Of a stretch of DNA of 64,000 nt, positions 33,905-45,528 are shown piece by piece. Within the stretch, counting starts at the first letter, position 1, and every line of letters starts with the position of its first letter. A program made the position numbers and the translations under genes. The stretch is from Cunninghamia lanceolata (taxonomy: Eukaryota; Streptophyta; Pinopsida; Cupressales; Cupressaceae), in the NCBI GenBank assembly GCA_027924645.1, contig BSBN01000252.1, positions 5,394,001 through 5,458,000 on the forward strand. Direction: 5' to 3'. Under the pieces are notes generated by a model. The model had not been told where the DNA came from and searched no databases. It was given only the letters and a program-made list of their open reading frames with translations.

Positions 33905-36529
33905 TGTAACATGCCCAGAGTTCTACCAAATAAATTTTACTAATTTTAACCCAACAGTAAATAGCTCATGATACCAACAATATGAGAAATAAAAAATTTC
34001 TTTCTTTTAAAATGTTATGATGCACATTTGAAACATATTTCAAAATTTTACAATGCATAATCAAATTAGATTTCAACATTATAAGTATTGAATATTTCTC
34101 ATTTACAAAATTCCATAAGATCGATACAAAGTTACAAATAGGTTTCAAAGAGCTAAAGTGAAAGTAGAGATACAAATGGTTTTGATGTCCATCAAATCCT
34201 GGCTACCAACTATATGAGGAGAAGCATCACTCAAGTGCTTTTTCGCCAACCACGGACTAACTGTGGTCCCCCGGACATTTACCAAACTGGTAAACGGCCC
34301 TACCCTTTGACAAAGGGATTGGTATGGTAACGTCAAAGATTAGCCTATTCTGAGCATGATGTTGTGTCCTACATACCTAGAACTATCATATTGTGCCTCC
34401 AACCTACAAGTATGATTATCCCTGCCTAGTATGTAAACCTAGATCACAGTGAACTGACAGTGTAAATGTGGCTACTTACACTACTTTAGCCAAAGTATTT
34501 ATCACCCCTAATTCAGAATGGATGTCACATGTTCACCCACCTTCCTAGCTCAATTTGGTATGACATCATTCTCTATACAAAGGTTACTCCCTTACCCATG
34601 GATCAACTAATCCTAGGATTAACCTCACATAACAATTCCAAGTTTACTATGACACTTCTACCAAAGTAATACAAGTTGTAATACATAGTTCTCATAACTT
34701 AACCTTTCATTATGTAGCAATAACTATTCATACTTAACTTAATATAGTGCATATTACTAGTATAGATACTAATCTCTACTATGGAGATCATTCATACATT
34801 CAATACATAATATTTCCCATACTAGATATATATATATCTCATTCAACATATAAGAAAATATCCAATTCGATAAAGAAAAGCAACCCAAACTCATTTCCAA
34901 GCAAACAATCAAGAACATATAATCTTTTCAAACATAAAATGCACAATGGAGAAGAAATTAGCATGCATGTTAATGCTATGCTCCAATAGTTCAACTAGAT
35001 TCCTTGCTCTTGGTTCCTCGAGCTATCTGAATATCTCCTCCAAGAACAACTCAATTCCCCCTCTTTACTTCTTACTAGTTCCCCTCAAAATCTCAAGACC
35101 AAAATACAATGCACACTTAAAACACTAACTCAGAAAATTATAGCAGAACATCATAGAGAAACTTTGATGGAGAATTGTGTACAAATGAATGGAAGAGCCC
35201 CTCTATTTATACAAAAATCTGAGCATGCCAAGGCTACAAACAAGCTCCTAGATTCGCCACAACTCCCACTCATAAATTTGAGAGTAAAATGAATTCAAGG
35301 TGGCAACAGAAATCATAACACAATGAACACATAAGTGGATAGCAAGAACTAAACTTAGAAATGCAAGGAAATAGATCAAATTCAAGACTCCTATTTGGTT
35401 TACACCATTCAATCATGGTGCCACTCAAACGCCACGCCCCCTATTTTTCTTGATGGTAGTTTGTAAAGAACAGGTCAAAGTTTTCATGCATTGGAAAATA
35501 GTTAACAAGCACTTTATGGAGCACTGCCATATTCACATTAAATGGTACTTTATGTGCCCCAAACATTATGAATGTATGTGTTGCATTCTAGCGCCATATT
35601 CATAGTAATAATGTTGTGCAATAGTCTTAGAGACTATGTGTTATGATTAATATTAACATTGGTTTACAAGCTATGTGCTAGGCTATAAAATCATCGCTTA
35701 AAGAAAATTTAATATATATTAATCATATATATATATAGACACACATATATATATGTATATTATCGTTACTTGAAAACAACATAAAACTCATTAACCCACA
35801 TATCCATCGATGATGTATGTGTATGAAATACACATATACACTCATACATATAGATATCCCTCGTGCAATCAATACTCTTATGCCTATTACGTTCATGAGC
35901 ATGCATAGATATGTATACCTATGTATACTCATGTATGTATTTTCTCATATGTATGAGTTTATCGTGGACATGTATCTACATATGTTTATATATTCATTTC
36001 ACATTTATACCATGTCATTTGCAATTCCAAACTTTATAAAAGAAGACTTTAATCGACACTCAGACTAAATCACATTCCTCATTCAAAACACTCATAAAAT
36101 CATAACCCAATAAGTATTCAAGATCATTATCCCAAATTACTTACCTTTACCCACACAGACTCGACATAACCTAGACCAAGTAGGATAGTGGTGTGTGCTT
36201 GCTTAGTTTAGGCTTCTCTAAGGTTTACCAAACCAAGTCTTTCTCCTGAGTGATACTTCCCCTTGTTTTTCGGAGGAGCAACATGTTCCTACATTCAACT
36301 TACATCACCACAACAATAGTTAGCCGATCACAATATAATCATATGCTTAATACATTTCATAACTAGAATCACTTATAATACATCACATTGCATCATTCAA
36401 TATTTCAATATATTCAATTCAAGATTCAAAATACACATTAATGCAAAGATTCATAAACCATTCATTTATTTAGGCAAATTAACTAGTCGAGGTAAATAGT
36501 AAATAGTTAGAAACACACGGGGTGTAATA
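33905..36529. mobile_element. S2: probable solo LTR (2625 bp) in C2 RT
   Basis: S2 begins TGTAACATGCCC and ends GGGGTGTAATA, near-inverted ends if the last CA has decayed to TA. The C2 frame runs EETFSP on one side and VARMEAIRM on the other, adjacent residues in Copia RT, so the insertion point is certain to within a few bases. The TSD is eroded and I cannot define it. The interior is AT-rich, with a long run of TATA/CATATG words (35700-36010). I found no coding region or internal LTR copy. Confidence 0.7.
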
Positions 36530-37649
36530 GGAGAAAAAGTCTCCTCAAAATCTATGCCTTCAACTTGGGAATAGCTCTTACACACCAATCTTGCTTTGTT
36601 CCTTAAAACTTCACCATCTTCATTCAGTTTGTTCTAAAAGACCCACTTTGTTCCTATAACATTCTTATTGGTTAGTCTAAGAACCAAATCCCATGTCTGA
36701 TTCTTCTCTATCTAATTTAGTTCTTCTTCCATTGCCTTCATCCATCCATCATCTTTGCTAGAATCAACAAAAGTTTTGGGCTCTATCTTTGATAGTAAGC
36801 ACAAGTTCACTTGTTCACTTGCCTTTGCAAACCTTCTCCTAGTCTACACACCTTCATTCTTATTTCCAATGATATGATTTGTCGAATGGTTCCTCTAAAC
36901 ATACTTTGCTGGAGCCTTAGGGATCTGCTCTGGTTCTTGTTCCTTCTCTTCATTCTCTTCTTCTTCTTCTTCAATGCAGGGAAATATATCAGATCCACAG
37001 TCCTCTAGCTCTTGTGAGATCTAATACAAGTCTTCATCTACCTTGACATTTGTTCTTTCAATCATCTTTCCCAACCTCTTGTTGTAGCATCTATAGGCCT
37101 TGCTTCTGTTTGAGTAACCAAGAAAGATCCCTTCATCATTTCTTGAATCAAACTTTCCTAGGTCTTCTTCATCTCTCCTGATATAGTATTTGCTTCCAAA
37201 GATCCTGAAATATCTAATGGTGGGAGGTCTTCCATACCATAGCTCACAAGGGGTCTTAGTGCTATTGACCTTCAGTTGTACTTTGTTAATTAGATAGACA
37301 ACATTGTGAACTTCTTCCTTCTAGTACATGTCAGGCATATCTGCATCTTTCAACATTTTCCTATCCATCTTTTGCACAGTCCTATTTTTTCTTTCTACTA
37401 CCCCATTCTGTTGAGGGGTCCTAGGAGCAAATAGATGTCTCCTAATGCCATGATCTTCACAAAACTTTTCAAATTTATTTGAAGTAAACTCACCTCCTCT
37501 ATCAGATCTTAAACATTTGATCTTAGCATCCATTTCATTCTCAACCATTGCTTTAAAAACCTTAAACTTATCAAAGGCATATGATTTTTCTCTTAAGAAA
37601 GTAACTCAGGTCATTCTAGAATAATCATCAATAAGCAACATGAAATACA
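36530..37649 (-). pseudogene. pol: C2 integrase core and C-terminus, RT start
   Basis: The segment, read leftwards from 37649, starts FMLLIDDYSRMT (second integrase aspartate), then SDRGGEFTSNKFEKFC, HGIRRHLFAPRTPQQNGVVE (third catalytic residue region), a spacer with YELWYGRPPTIRYFRIFGSK, FLGYSNRSKAYR, an acidic linker (about 36990-36940), then the RT start (WMKAMEEELN, KNQTWDLV, NKARLVCKSYSQVEGIDF). It joins 46079 upstream across C3 and 33904 downstream across S2. Stops are few, several of them TAG where CAG is expected. Confidence 0.92.
37645..37649. repeat. TSD of element C3, left copy (ATACA)
   Basis: ATACA pairs with ATACC at 46079-46083 (one mismatch). Removing C3 restores the integrase frame from GERY into FMLLIDDYSR. 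Confidence 0.75.
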
Positions 37650-39142
37650 TGTTGGCAACTTGGCAAACATCATTAAGAGAGAGACACTACTGGTATAATG
37701 ATGAATGATTGTGCATGATGCATGAAGGTGTTGTCATTGATGGAAACAAGAAAAGGAATAAGATTAGAATAGAAGTTTTGATTCGGTAAAGAAGACTTAG
37801 TCTTTTTTGGCTAAGTGTTGACAACATATAAGAGACAGCGACATAGGGACAATGTATTGGCTCGCATTGGTCCGCAGTTGAAGATTAGATCATGCGGTTC
37901 TAGTATGTTGTCTACATCCATAAAAGATCTTATATCCAAGATTTTATCCCCTGATAAGTACTTGAAGCATACTTTCAAATAATTTAAGTCTGCAAGAGCA
38001 AGATACAGTGCTACTTAGAGCAGAACACTGAGTTGATTTGGTCCACATTCCTCTGGTATTGCATATTTCATTATGTGGTTTTAAGGTGTTCTAAACACTT
38101 GTATGAAGTGTCTAAATCTAGAGTTTTAGGTTCTGAAGTCCACCGAAAGATATTTACAAGCTACTGAGTATCGCTACAGTGTTTGACAGTGTTTGACTAT
38201 GATAGGGCATGTGTTCTTGGGGTCTACATTTTGTTGCAAAAAGAGATTTTGCTTTGCAGTTCTGAAGGTATGATCTGTGATGTCTAAGGAGTCTTTGACA
38301 TGATTTTGACCAAGTCTTGTGGTCTGCAGTAACAGATGTAGTCTGACAGATGAACTCAACCAGTGGTAGTCTGAGTTGGAGGCTAATATGATAAGTTTGA
38401 ATTGTATATGGTAAGTTCTATTGCTTAGAACTTAATTCTAAGTGGTGAATAGTTGAGGTCAACATATGTGAATGTAATTCAAGTGTTTTTTGGGTCCGCT
38501 GGGAGTTTTGGTGAATGAATTTGGCAGATAGAGTATATAAGGCATGATTACACACTACACCTTATTAGGCTGACCTAATATGAAGTTTTTAAGTGTTGCA
38601 GATATATATATGGGATTGAATTTGATGTTTGAGAGATGTGATGTGAACAAGAATGTGTGTGTGATATGTGAAGTACAGTGTAGGTGACAAGAGTAGAAGA
38701 AGAGAGATCTTGCTAAATGTAAAAGCAGAGTAGTCAAGATAAAGAGTTTTGAGACAGTATTTTGAGATTCATTTGAGCTATAACCATGCATGTGTAGATG
38801 CAATCTAAGCAGCTCAACTTGGCAGTGAGCCATTCTTCCTTCTTCTTTCTTTCTCCAGGCAGTGAGCCTGTCTTGCAGTGAGCATTTCTTTGGGTAGTGA
38901 GCCTTCTTGTAATTCAGTATTGTTCCTACATAATAAATTGTGAGCTAACACTCACCATGGTTTTTCCCAATTTTGGGTTTTCCATGTAAAAATCATGGTG
39001 TTCATGTGTGATGGATTGTGTTTGTTTCTTCTATGTTTAATCTATTTGGTTATTGCATGCGGTAAATGGATTATTGGTTTAACAAGTAAAAGTTTTAATA
39101 AGATATTGATTCACCCCCTCTTAGTATCTTGGGTGTTCAACA
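37650..39142 (+). repeat. C3 5' LTR (1493 bp)
   Basis: The LTR runs from TGTTGGCAACTTGG to GTGTTCAACA. A TATATAAGG box lies at 38534-38542. The stretch near 38955-39010 (CACCATGGTTTTTCCC and GGGTTTTCCA) matches the complement of the C2 LTRs, as do the last 35 bases. Confidence 0.9.
38534..38542 (+). promoter_or_regulatory. TATA box of the C3 5' LTR
   Basis: TATATAAGG is a strong TATA match. The 3' LTR has TACATAAGG at the corresponding site (about 44224-44232), a T-to-C difference that would weaken it. Confidence 0.55.
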
Positions 39143-39144
39143 AT

Positions 39145-39156
39145 TGGTATCAAAGC
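39145..39156 (+). promoter_or_regulatory. C3 primer binding site (tRNA-iMet type)
   Basis: TGGTATCAAAGC begins two bases after the LTR end, the same site and spacing as in C2. Confidence 0.9.
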
Positions 39157-39210
39157 CTGGTTCCTTGGAAGTAGTCTAACAACTTAAGGAAGATCTTGGA
39201 AATTGAACAC

Positions 39211-39749
39211 ATGGCAGGTAAAAAGTGTCCTACTCCTGAAGAAATTGATTCAATTGAACTAAAAAAGAATGCACGCTTGTCAATGAACAAGAACTCAAGA
39301 TTGCCCTTGAAGATCTTGAAAGGGTTGAAATAGAAAATAGGCATCTAAAAGATAATGTCAAGGAAGCAGATGAGTGCATCAAAAAATTGAGGGAGCAAGT
39401 CAAGAAGTTCAAAGAAAAATATAAGGAGGTTAGTGAACAAATGATATCTACAAATGACACCTTGAATGATCTGAAAGTGGAAGTTGTAAAAAGAGCAAAA
39501 GTAGAAGAAGACCTAAATCAGTTGGTGAAAAGCAAAATTGAAGACTGTACAGAGCTTGAACAAGAAATTGTGGATCTGAAAGCTGATTTGAAAAAAGCAT
39601 GGATTCAGGAAGATAAATTCAGAGTGCGTGCTACCCAACTTGATAGAATACTTGCAAGTCAAAAGAGTCCTGATGACAAAGAAGGATTGGGATTTGAGAA
39701 AGGTGAAAGCTCTAAAACTAGTCAAGAAAAGAATACTGAGATCAAGTAG
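39211..39749 (+). pseudogene. gag: C3 gag-like coiled-coil protein
   Basis: The clean open part is 39387-39749 (120 residues), but the same kind of sequence extends upstream to about ATG 39211 (MAGKKCPTPEEIDSIELKK) through a frameshift near 39265. It is a continuous highly charged coiled coil (LREQVKKFKEKYKEVSEQM, LVKSKIEDCTELEQEIVDL) followed by LDRILASQKSPDDKEGLGFE, a motif I recognise from the region just before the zinc knuckles in some plant retrotransposon gag proteins. No capsid-type domain precedes it, so the gag is itself N-terminally reduced. A frameshift near 39745 leads into the knuckle region. Confidence 0.65.
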
Positions 39750-39846
39750 GACAAAGGCAAACAAATTTAGAATCAAAGGAATAGACCTAGAAAGACCACC
39801 GGTCAGGCAACCAAATGCTCAAAGGTACCCTTCTTTCAATGGTTAT

Positions 39847-40264
39847 TGTAATGCATGCAACAAGTTTGGTCATAAGGCTACTCAATGTAGGAGCAAAGTG
39901 AATCAAAATGTTCCATCATTCTTTGGTTAGTGTTTCACTTGCAATAAAGTAGGTCACAAAGCTAATGAATGTAGAAGTCAGATAAGGAATGGTTACAACA
40001 ATGGAAGGAATGCTCAAACCTTCAAAGGTAACTACTTTATATGCAAGAGATTTGGTCATAGAGCTGGTGAATGTAGAAGTCAAATAAGAAACAACTATAA
40101 TAATGGAAGGAATGCTCAATCTTTCAATGGTAATTGTTTTGAATGCAATAGATTTGGACACAAGGCTAATCAATGCAAATCAAGGATGAAAAAAAGGAAC
40201 AATGGATAGATAAATGTTGCATGCTTCAATTGCAAGAGGCTTGGTCATATTGTAGATTCTACAG
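39847..40264 (+). pseudogene. C3 zinc-knuckle array (five CCHC modules)
   Basis: Knuckles begin at 39847 (CNACNKFGHKATQC), 39931 (CFTCNKVGHKANEC), 40033 (first Cys changed to Tyr, then CKRFGHRAGEC), 40135 (CFECNRFGHKANQC) and 40222 (CFNCKRLGH, last Cys lost by frameshift). Modules 2, 3 and 4 are exactly 102 bp apart and share the linker RSQIRN-YNNGRNAQ-F, so they arose by tandem duplication. All but the stop at 39928-39930 and one near 40207 lie in a single frame. CCHC knuckles bind nucleic acid and package RNA in gag; one or two is usual for plant LTR elements. Confidence 0.82.
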
Positions 40265-40499
40265 AAGCAAGAATATGAAGAAGGCTAATTAGGTAGAGAT
40301 AAAGATACTGGTACAAAAGTCAGATCTAGCAGAGATCAAGAAGGAGATGAATCAAATTTAGGTTAAGAAGGAAGTGCAGGAAGTCAAGGATGAATCTACA
40401 CCAAACTCTGGTGCGGGTACTTCCTCTAGGAAGTACATTAAGAGCTTTGGCTCAGGGGGAGCTTAAAAGAAAAATCCTATTCCTCCAGCTAGAAGTGTG

Positions 40500-43080
40500 C
40501 TGCTGATATCCAGCACGAAGATATGAGTTGTAAGATAGGATGACAAATATTTGGAGAATATTTTGGTAGAAAAGAAATATGAAAAAGACATTGCATTCAT
40601 GGTGGATAAGGATAAATGCTTTATGGAGGCTGTAGAACCAAGAACTATATGGGTCCTAGCCATGGGATATGATGTCACAAAGGAAATTTTGACTAGATTG
40701 GTTGATTTAATGTTAAGAAAACCTAAAGACCCTAAGGAGGGAAGATTTGGAACATTTGAAGAATTATCTATCAAAGTGTTTATGGAACAAAAACAACCAG
40801 AAATCAAGAACACGAGAAAAATGGTAGATGAGTTTGTTAAAAGCCAAGGGTTTACAGATGAACAAATAAGTGAAGAAATAGCCAAGGCAAAGGCATCAAA
40901 GGCTACAGGTGCTCCAGTAGAATAGACATCAAGTGCTTTGGAAGGGCAAACATCAAAGACTCTAGAGAAGAAAGAGGAAAATTTTGAGAAAGAAAACCCT
41001 GCATCTAGCTCTAGGAGAACAAGAGACTCATCCTCAGTAGCAGCTACTATTGATGTTGAGAAAGAAAAGGCAGAGTTTGTAGAGCAACTGCCAAAGAAGA
41101 AGCTAGAAGAGAAGAAGAAAAGGAAGAAAGCAAAGGCTACAAAGAGAGTATATGTAAGCCTTGGAGGAGAAGAAGAAGAAGAGGAGGAAATAGAAATAGA
41201 TGAGGAAGTTAAAAAAAAAGGGCAAAAATAGATGAAACCACTTCTGAGAAACCCTCTGGAAAGGCTAAGGACAAGAAGAAGAAGAAAGAAGAAAATACTG
41301 AGAACAAAGAAGAAGAAGCAACTATATACTTGGAAGCCTTAATCAGTGCATTTGCTCAGCATGGAACCCTGAAACCCATTGATGATATGTATGATGAAAG
41401 ATCCGATGCAGATAAGGTAATAATTGAGATAGCAGTTGTTCGATATTTGGACATGTTTAGTAAAGCATTAATTGAGGTTATAGATGAGTTGCCAGATAGT
41501 TTGGCCAGCATCATGATAGCAAGAAAAGAAGGGGCTATGGCCAAAGATGTTGAGATAAAAGAATATGTCTTGCTGAAACTTTGTCCAGACATCACAAGAG
41601 AAGAAAAGGTCAAAGTTACTAAGAAGCTCAGTGATGAATTTAGAACCAAGAAGAGAGTCAATGCTCTGATGTCTGGTGACATAGAGAAACTGGTGAAGGA
41701 GACTAAAGAGATAACACTAAAAGTGTTACATGAACTACAAATCCCAACTACTGCTAACACAAATGAAGAGGAGCAGAATGTTGATACTGACAATGTCATT
41801 CCAGAGATAAATATAGAACATAACATGGAGCAAGGTATAGTTAATCCTCTAGTTGGCACAAGGCATGAAGAAGAAGTGAATACATAACAAAGTGTGGATC
41901 AAAGTGGAATAGTTCCTCCAGTGAGGTCTGGACAAGATGAAGAAATAAGAGAGCCGGAGGGAGAAAAGAAGACTGTAGAAGCAAAGACAATTGCAGAAGA
42001 GAATATACCTGAGAGATAAGAAGAATAGAAAGAAGAAATAAATGAACAAATGATAGACAATCCTACTCCAGAACCAGAAGAAATGAACAAGAGCACAATC
42101 AAGAACCTCCTCTGGAGAGACAGGATGCTAAGGCATCTCAAGTTAAAGAGAACAGAGACAGTGCTGACTCTTTGAGAGAATTTTGGGAGAAGCATAAGGA
42201 AGCTCAGATTTTGACTACACCTAAGCTATTGCAAGAACCTATTAACCTTGCTACAATGTCCCCTTTGTAGAAACTAAGACTTTGGACAATCTTTCAAGCT
42301 ACTACACAAGAAGAGATGTTGAAATCCCATTTGGAGGACAGTGAGATGATAGAAGATGCATTAGTAATTTTTGAAAAGTTAATGCTTGGAATAAGGAGAG
42401 ATACATCCTTGGCCCCCCCTGCTACACAAATGAAAAAGCTAATGGAATCAATCAACTCTCATTTTGAGTCCCTTGAAAAGGCTACATAAAAGAAAGTAAG
42501 GGCAGAGATTGATGACAAAAGGTTAGTTGAGCTTACTGACAATTTTGCTCAAGATAAAATTTTGTTAGATAAAAGTGTGGAGTATGCACAGTTGGCCCTT
42601 AAAGAAGCTAGTGAACTGTATCAATTTTGTCTTGCATGGCCAGATAAGACTAAGGACATAAAGGATAAAATAGATAGATGGGAAGCTCAAATAATGAAGA
42701 TATCTAGAACTTATGACCCGACAAAAGATGCTATTGGCAAGAGGGCACAAGTTGAGACTATTCATTCTAATATACATAAGATGCAAACCTAGAGGGAGGT
42801 CATAAAGCATAGAATGAGCTAGCTCCAAGAGTTAGCAAGCTTCAAGATTGCATCTCTAACCAAGCTAGTAGCAGCAGCAGACAAGAATAGGCAAATCATT
42901 GAGGCCCCTACTACCGTGAAGAAAGCAAAAGAGTTGGTGTCCCAGATTAATGGGCACATACTAGTTTTGAGGGATGCTAAGTCCAGTTGGGATGAAGAAG
43001 TGGTGCAGCTGAAGAAGATATACAAAGATGTTCTCCCTGAACAAATAGTAAGATATTTTAATTTCACTTGTATATATGCA
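40500..43080 (+). pseudogene. C3 second coding region, function unknown
   Basis: Open segments at 40551-40925, 40938-41231 (same frame), 41330-41887 and 42562-42792 (shifted) describe one long protein, about 850 residues before decay. First part: globular, KYEKDIAFMVDKDKCFMEAV, EPRTIWVLAMGYDVTKEIL, DPKEGRFGTFEELSIKVFME. Next: a lysine/glutamate-rich low-complexity linker (KKKRKKAKATKR, then a glutamate run). Then a helical domain (FAQHGTLKPIDDMYDERSDA, VRYLDMFSKALIEVIDELPD). The C-terminus is coiled coil up to about 43080. It occupies the place of pol but has no pol motif. It could be a gag extension or captured host gene; I recognise no family. Confidence 0.6.
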
Positions 43081-43348
43081 TAAAGTAGAAAAACAATTTT
43101 GAAATTTTGGCAACTTGTACATATCTTTGTATCATACACCTTTGCCATTGATGTCAAAGGGGGAGAAGAAATGAAGCATGTGAAAAACATTTGAAAAGTA
43201 AGAAGAGAATCATGAAGTTAGGGGGAGCAGTGTGCAAAGAGAAAGGGGGAGTTGTAATACTTTTTCACATCAAGTGTTGCCATAGAGAAAGGGGGAGTTG
43301 TAACAGTTTTTCACATCAAGTGTTTCCATCAATGCCAAAGGGGGAGAT
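43081..43348 (+). promoter_or_regulatory. C3 3' non-coding region with repeated polypurine tracts
   Basis: Five purine runs containing GGGGGAG occur here (about 43159, 43221, 43246, 43290 and 43338). The last, AAAGGGGGAGAT at 43337-43348, abuts the 3' LTR and is the functional-looking polypurine tract. Two of the others lie in a roughly 45-bp duplicated segment ending TTTTTCACATCAAGTGTT. Confidence 0.75.
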
Positions 43349-44760
43349 TGTTGGTAACTTGGCAAACATCATTAAGAGAGAGACATTGTTGGTATAATGA
43401 TGAATGATTTTGCATGATGTTTGAAGGTGTTTTCATTGATGGCAACAAGAAAAGGAATAAGATTAGAACAGAAGTTTTGATCTGGTTAAGAAGACAGTCT
43501 TTTTTTGGCTAAGTGTTGACAACATACAAGAGACAGCGACAAAGAGAAAATGTATTGGCTGGCATTGGTCCGCAGTTGAAGATTAGATCATGTGGTTCTA
43601 GTATGTTGTCTATAGTCCATAGAAGATCTTATATCCAAGAATTTAGCCCCTGATAAGTACTGAGAGCATACTTTCAAATAATCTAAGTCTGGTAGAGCAA
43701 GACACAGTACTACTTAGAGCAGAACACTCAGTTGATTTAGTCTGCATTCCTCCAATATTGCATATTTTGTTATGCAGTTTTAAGGTGTTGTAAACACTTG
43801 TATGAAGTGTCTAAATCTAGATTTTTAGGTTCTAAATTCCACCAAAAATATATTTACAAGATGTTGAGTATCGCTACAATGTTTGACTATGACAGGGCAT
43901 GTGTTCTTGGGGTCTACATTATTCCACAAAAAGATATTTTGCTTTGAGGTTCTGAAGGTATGATGTATGATTTCTGTGGAGTCTTTGACATGATTTTGAG
44001 CAAGTCTTGTGGTCCGCAGTAAAAGATGTAGTCTGACAGATGAACTAAACCAATGGCAGTCTGAGTTGGAGGCTGACATGATAAGTTTAAATTCTATATG
44101 GTAAGTTCTATTTCTTAGAACTTAATTCTAAGTGGTGAATAGTTGAGGCTGACATATGTGAATGTAATTCAAGTGTTGTTTGGGTCCGCTAGGAGTTTTG
44201 GTGAAGGCATTTGGCTGACAGAGTACATAAGGCGTGAATACACACTACACCTTATTAGGCTAACCTAATATGAAGTTTTTAAGTGTTGCGGATATATATG
44301 GGATTGAATTTGGTGTTTAAGACATGTGATGTGAATGTGAATGTGTGTGTGATATGTTAAGTATAGTATAGGTCACAAGAGTAGAAGAAGAGAGATCTTG
44401 CTAAATGTAAAAGCAGAGCAGTCAAGATGAAGAGTTTTGAGATAGTATTTTGAGCTTCATTAGAGTTGCAACCATGCATGTGTAGATGCAGTTTGAGCAG
44501 TTCAACTTGGCAGTGAGCATTTCTTTGGGTAGTGAGCCTTCTTCTAATTCAGTATTGTTCCTGTAGACACCCTAAAATGACCATGTCTTCGAATCACTTG
44601 CATTTCATCTAATCTATAGCATCACCTGCATTTCAACATTAATTAAATAATCTAATTATTTAATTAATTTCATCAAATTCTTCCAAAACTTCAAAATTCA
44701 ACATTAATTAAATAAATCCCCTTTATTTAATTAATTTCAGCAAAATCAACCTTATTCTTC

Positions 44761-44938
44761 CATTAATTAAATAATTTATATTATTTAATTAAATCATTAT
44801 CCTCTTTCAAATTTTAAGTCTCCATTAAATAATTTATATTATTTAATTAAATCATTATCCTCTTTCAAATTTCAAGTCTCCATTAAATAATTTATATTAT
44901 TTAATTAAATCATTATCTTCTTTCCAAATCTCAAGTCT
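44761..44938. repeat. Three 58-60 bp tandem units in S4
   Basis: The units contain CCATTAAATAATTTATATTA, then TTTAATTAAATCATTATCCT and CTTTCAAAT..CAAGTCT. Their AT-rich parts include the palindrome TTTAATTAAA, which recurs more loosely from 44640 to 45250. Confidence 0.85.
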
Positions 44939-45520
44939 CCATTAATTAAATAAATCCCATTATTTAATTAATTCATCACAAATTCTATCTTATCCAAACA
45001 ATTAAATAATTCATAATTATTTAATTAAATCAAATTCATTCTTCCAAATTTAAATAAATCAAATCAAATTTATTTAAATTCTCTCATTCTCTAAAAATAA
45101 GATAAATCAAATATTTTATTTATTCTTCCAAATCATGCACAACAATTAAATAAATCTATTTATTTAATTTGCTTTCTTATCTACAAATATCTTTCAAATC
45201 TTCTAAAAATAAGTCTTCTTCTCCATGCACACACAATTAAATAATTTATTATTTAATTTCTCTCAAATCATGTAAAAGCAAATCTAAAGTTGAGTTATCT
45301 ATTCGCTCAACCTTGTTTTTATCAATTTCTCTTAAATTAGAAAAAAGCTTTCTAATTTATGAAAAACATGTCTTATCTTTAGAAAAGAATGTGTTGAACT
45401 CAAATAAAATAGCTTTTGTGTGACACTTGTCTTCTTCTTATTCGTTGCACGTTCCTCAACTATTCTCCTCCGTTGATTCTTTTGAATTATCTGGACCGTT
45501 GATCGATCTCTGTTGAAACC

Positions 45521-45528
45521 TATATAAA
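45521..45528 (+). promoter_or_regulatory. TATA box of S4
   Basis: TATATAAA is followed by a C-rich start-site region, as in plant LTR promoters. It lies about 960 bp into S4, so U3 is long and R/U5 about 300 bp. Confidence 0.6.

Noticed and set aside
39847..40264. Possible host CNBP-like zinc-knuckle protein
   Set aside because: The array lies in frame context between a gag-type coiled coil and LTR element sequence, with a primer site upstream. Duplication inside gag explains it better than a host gene.
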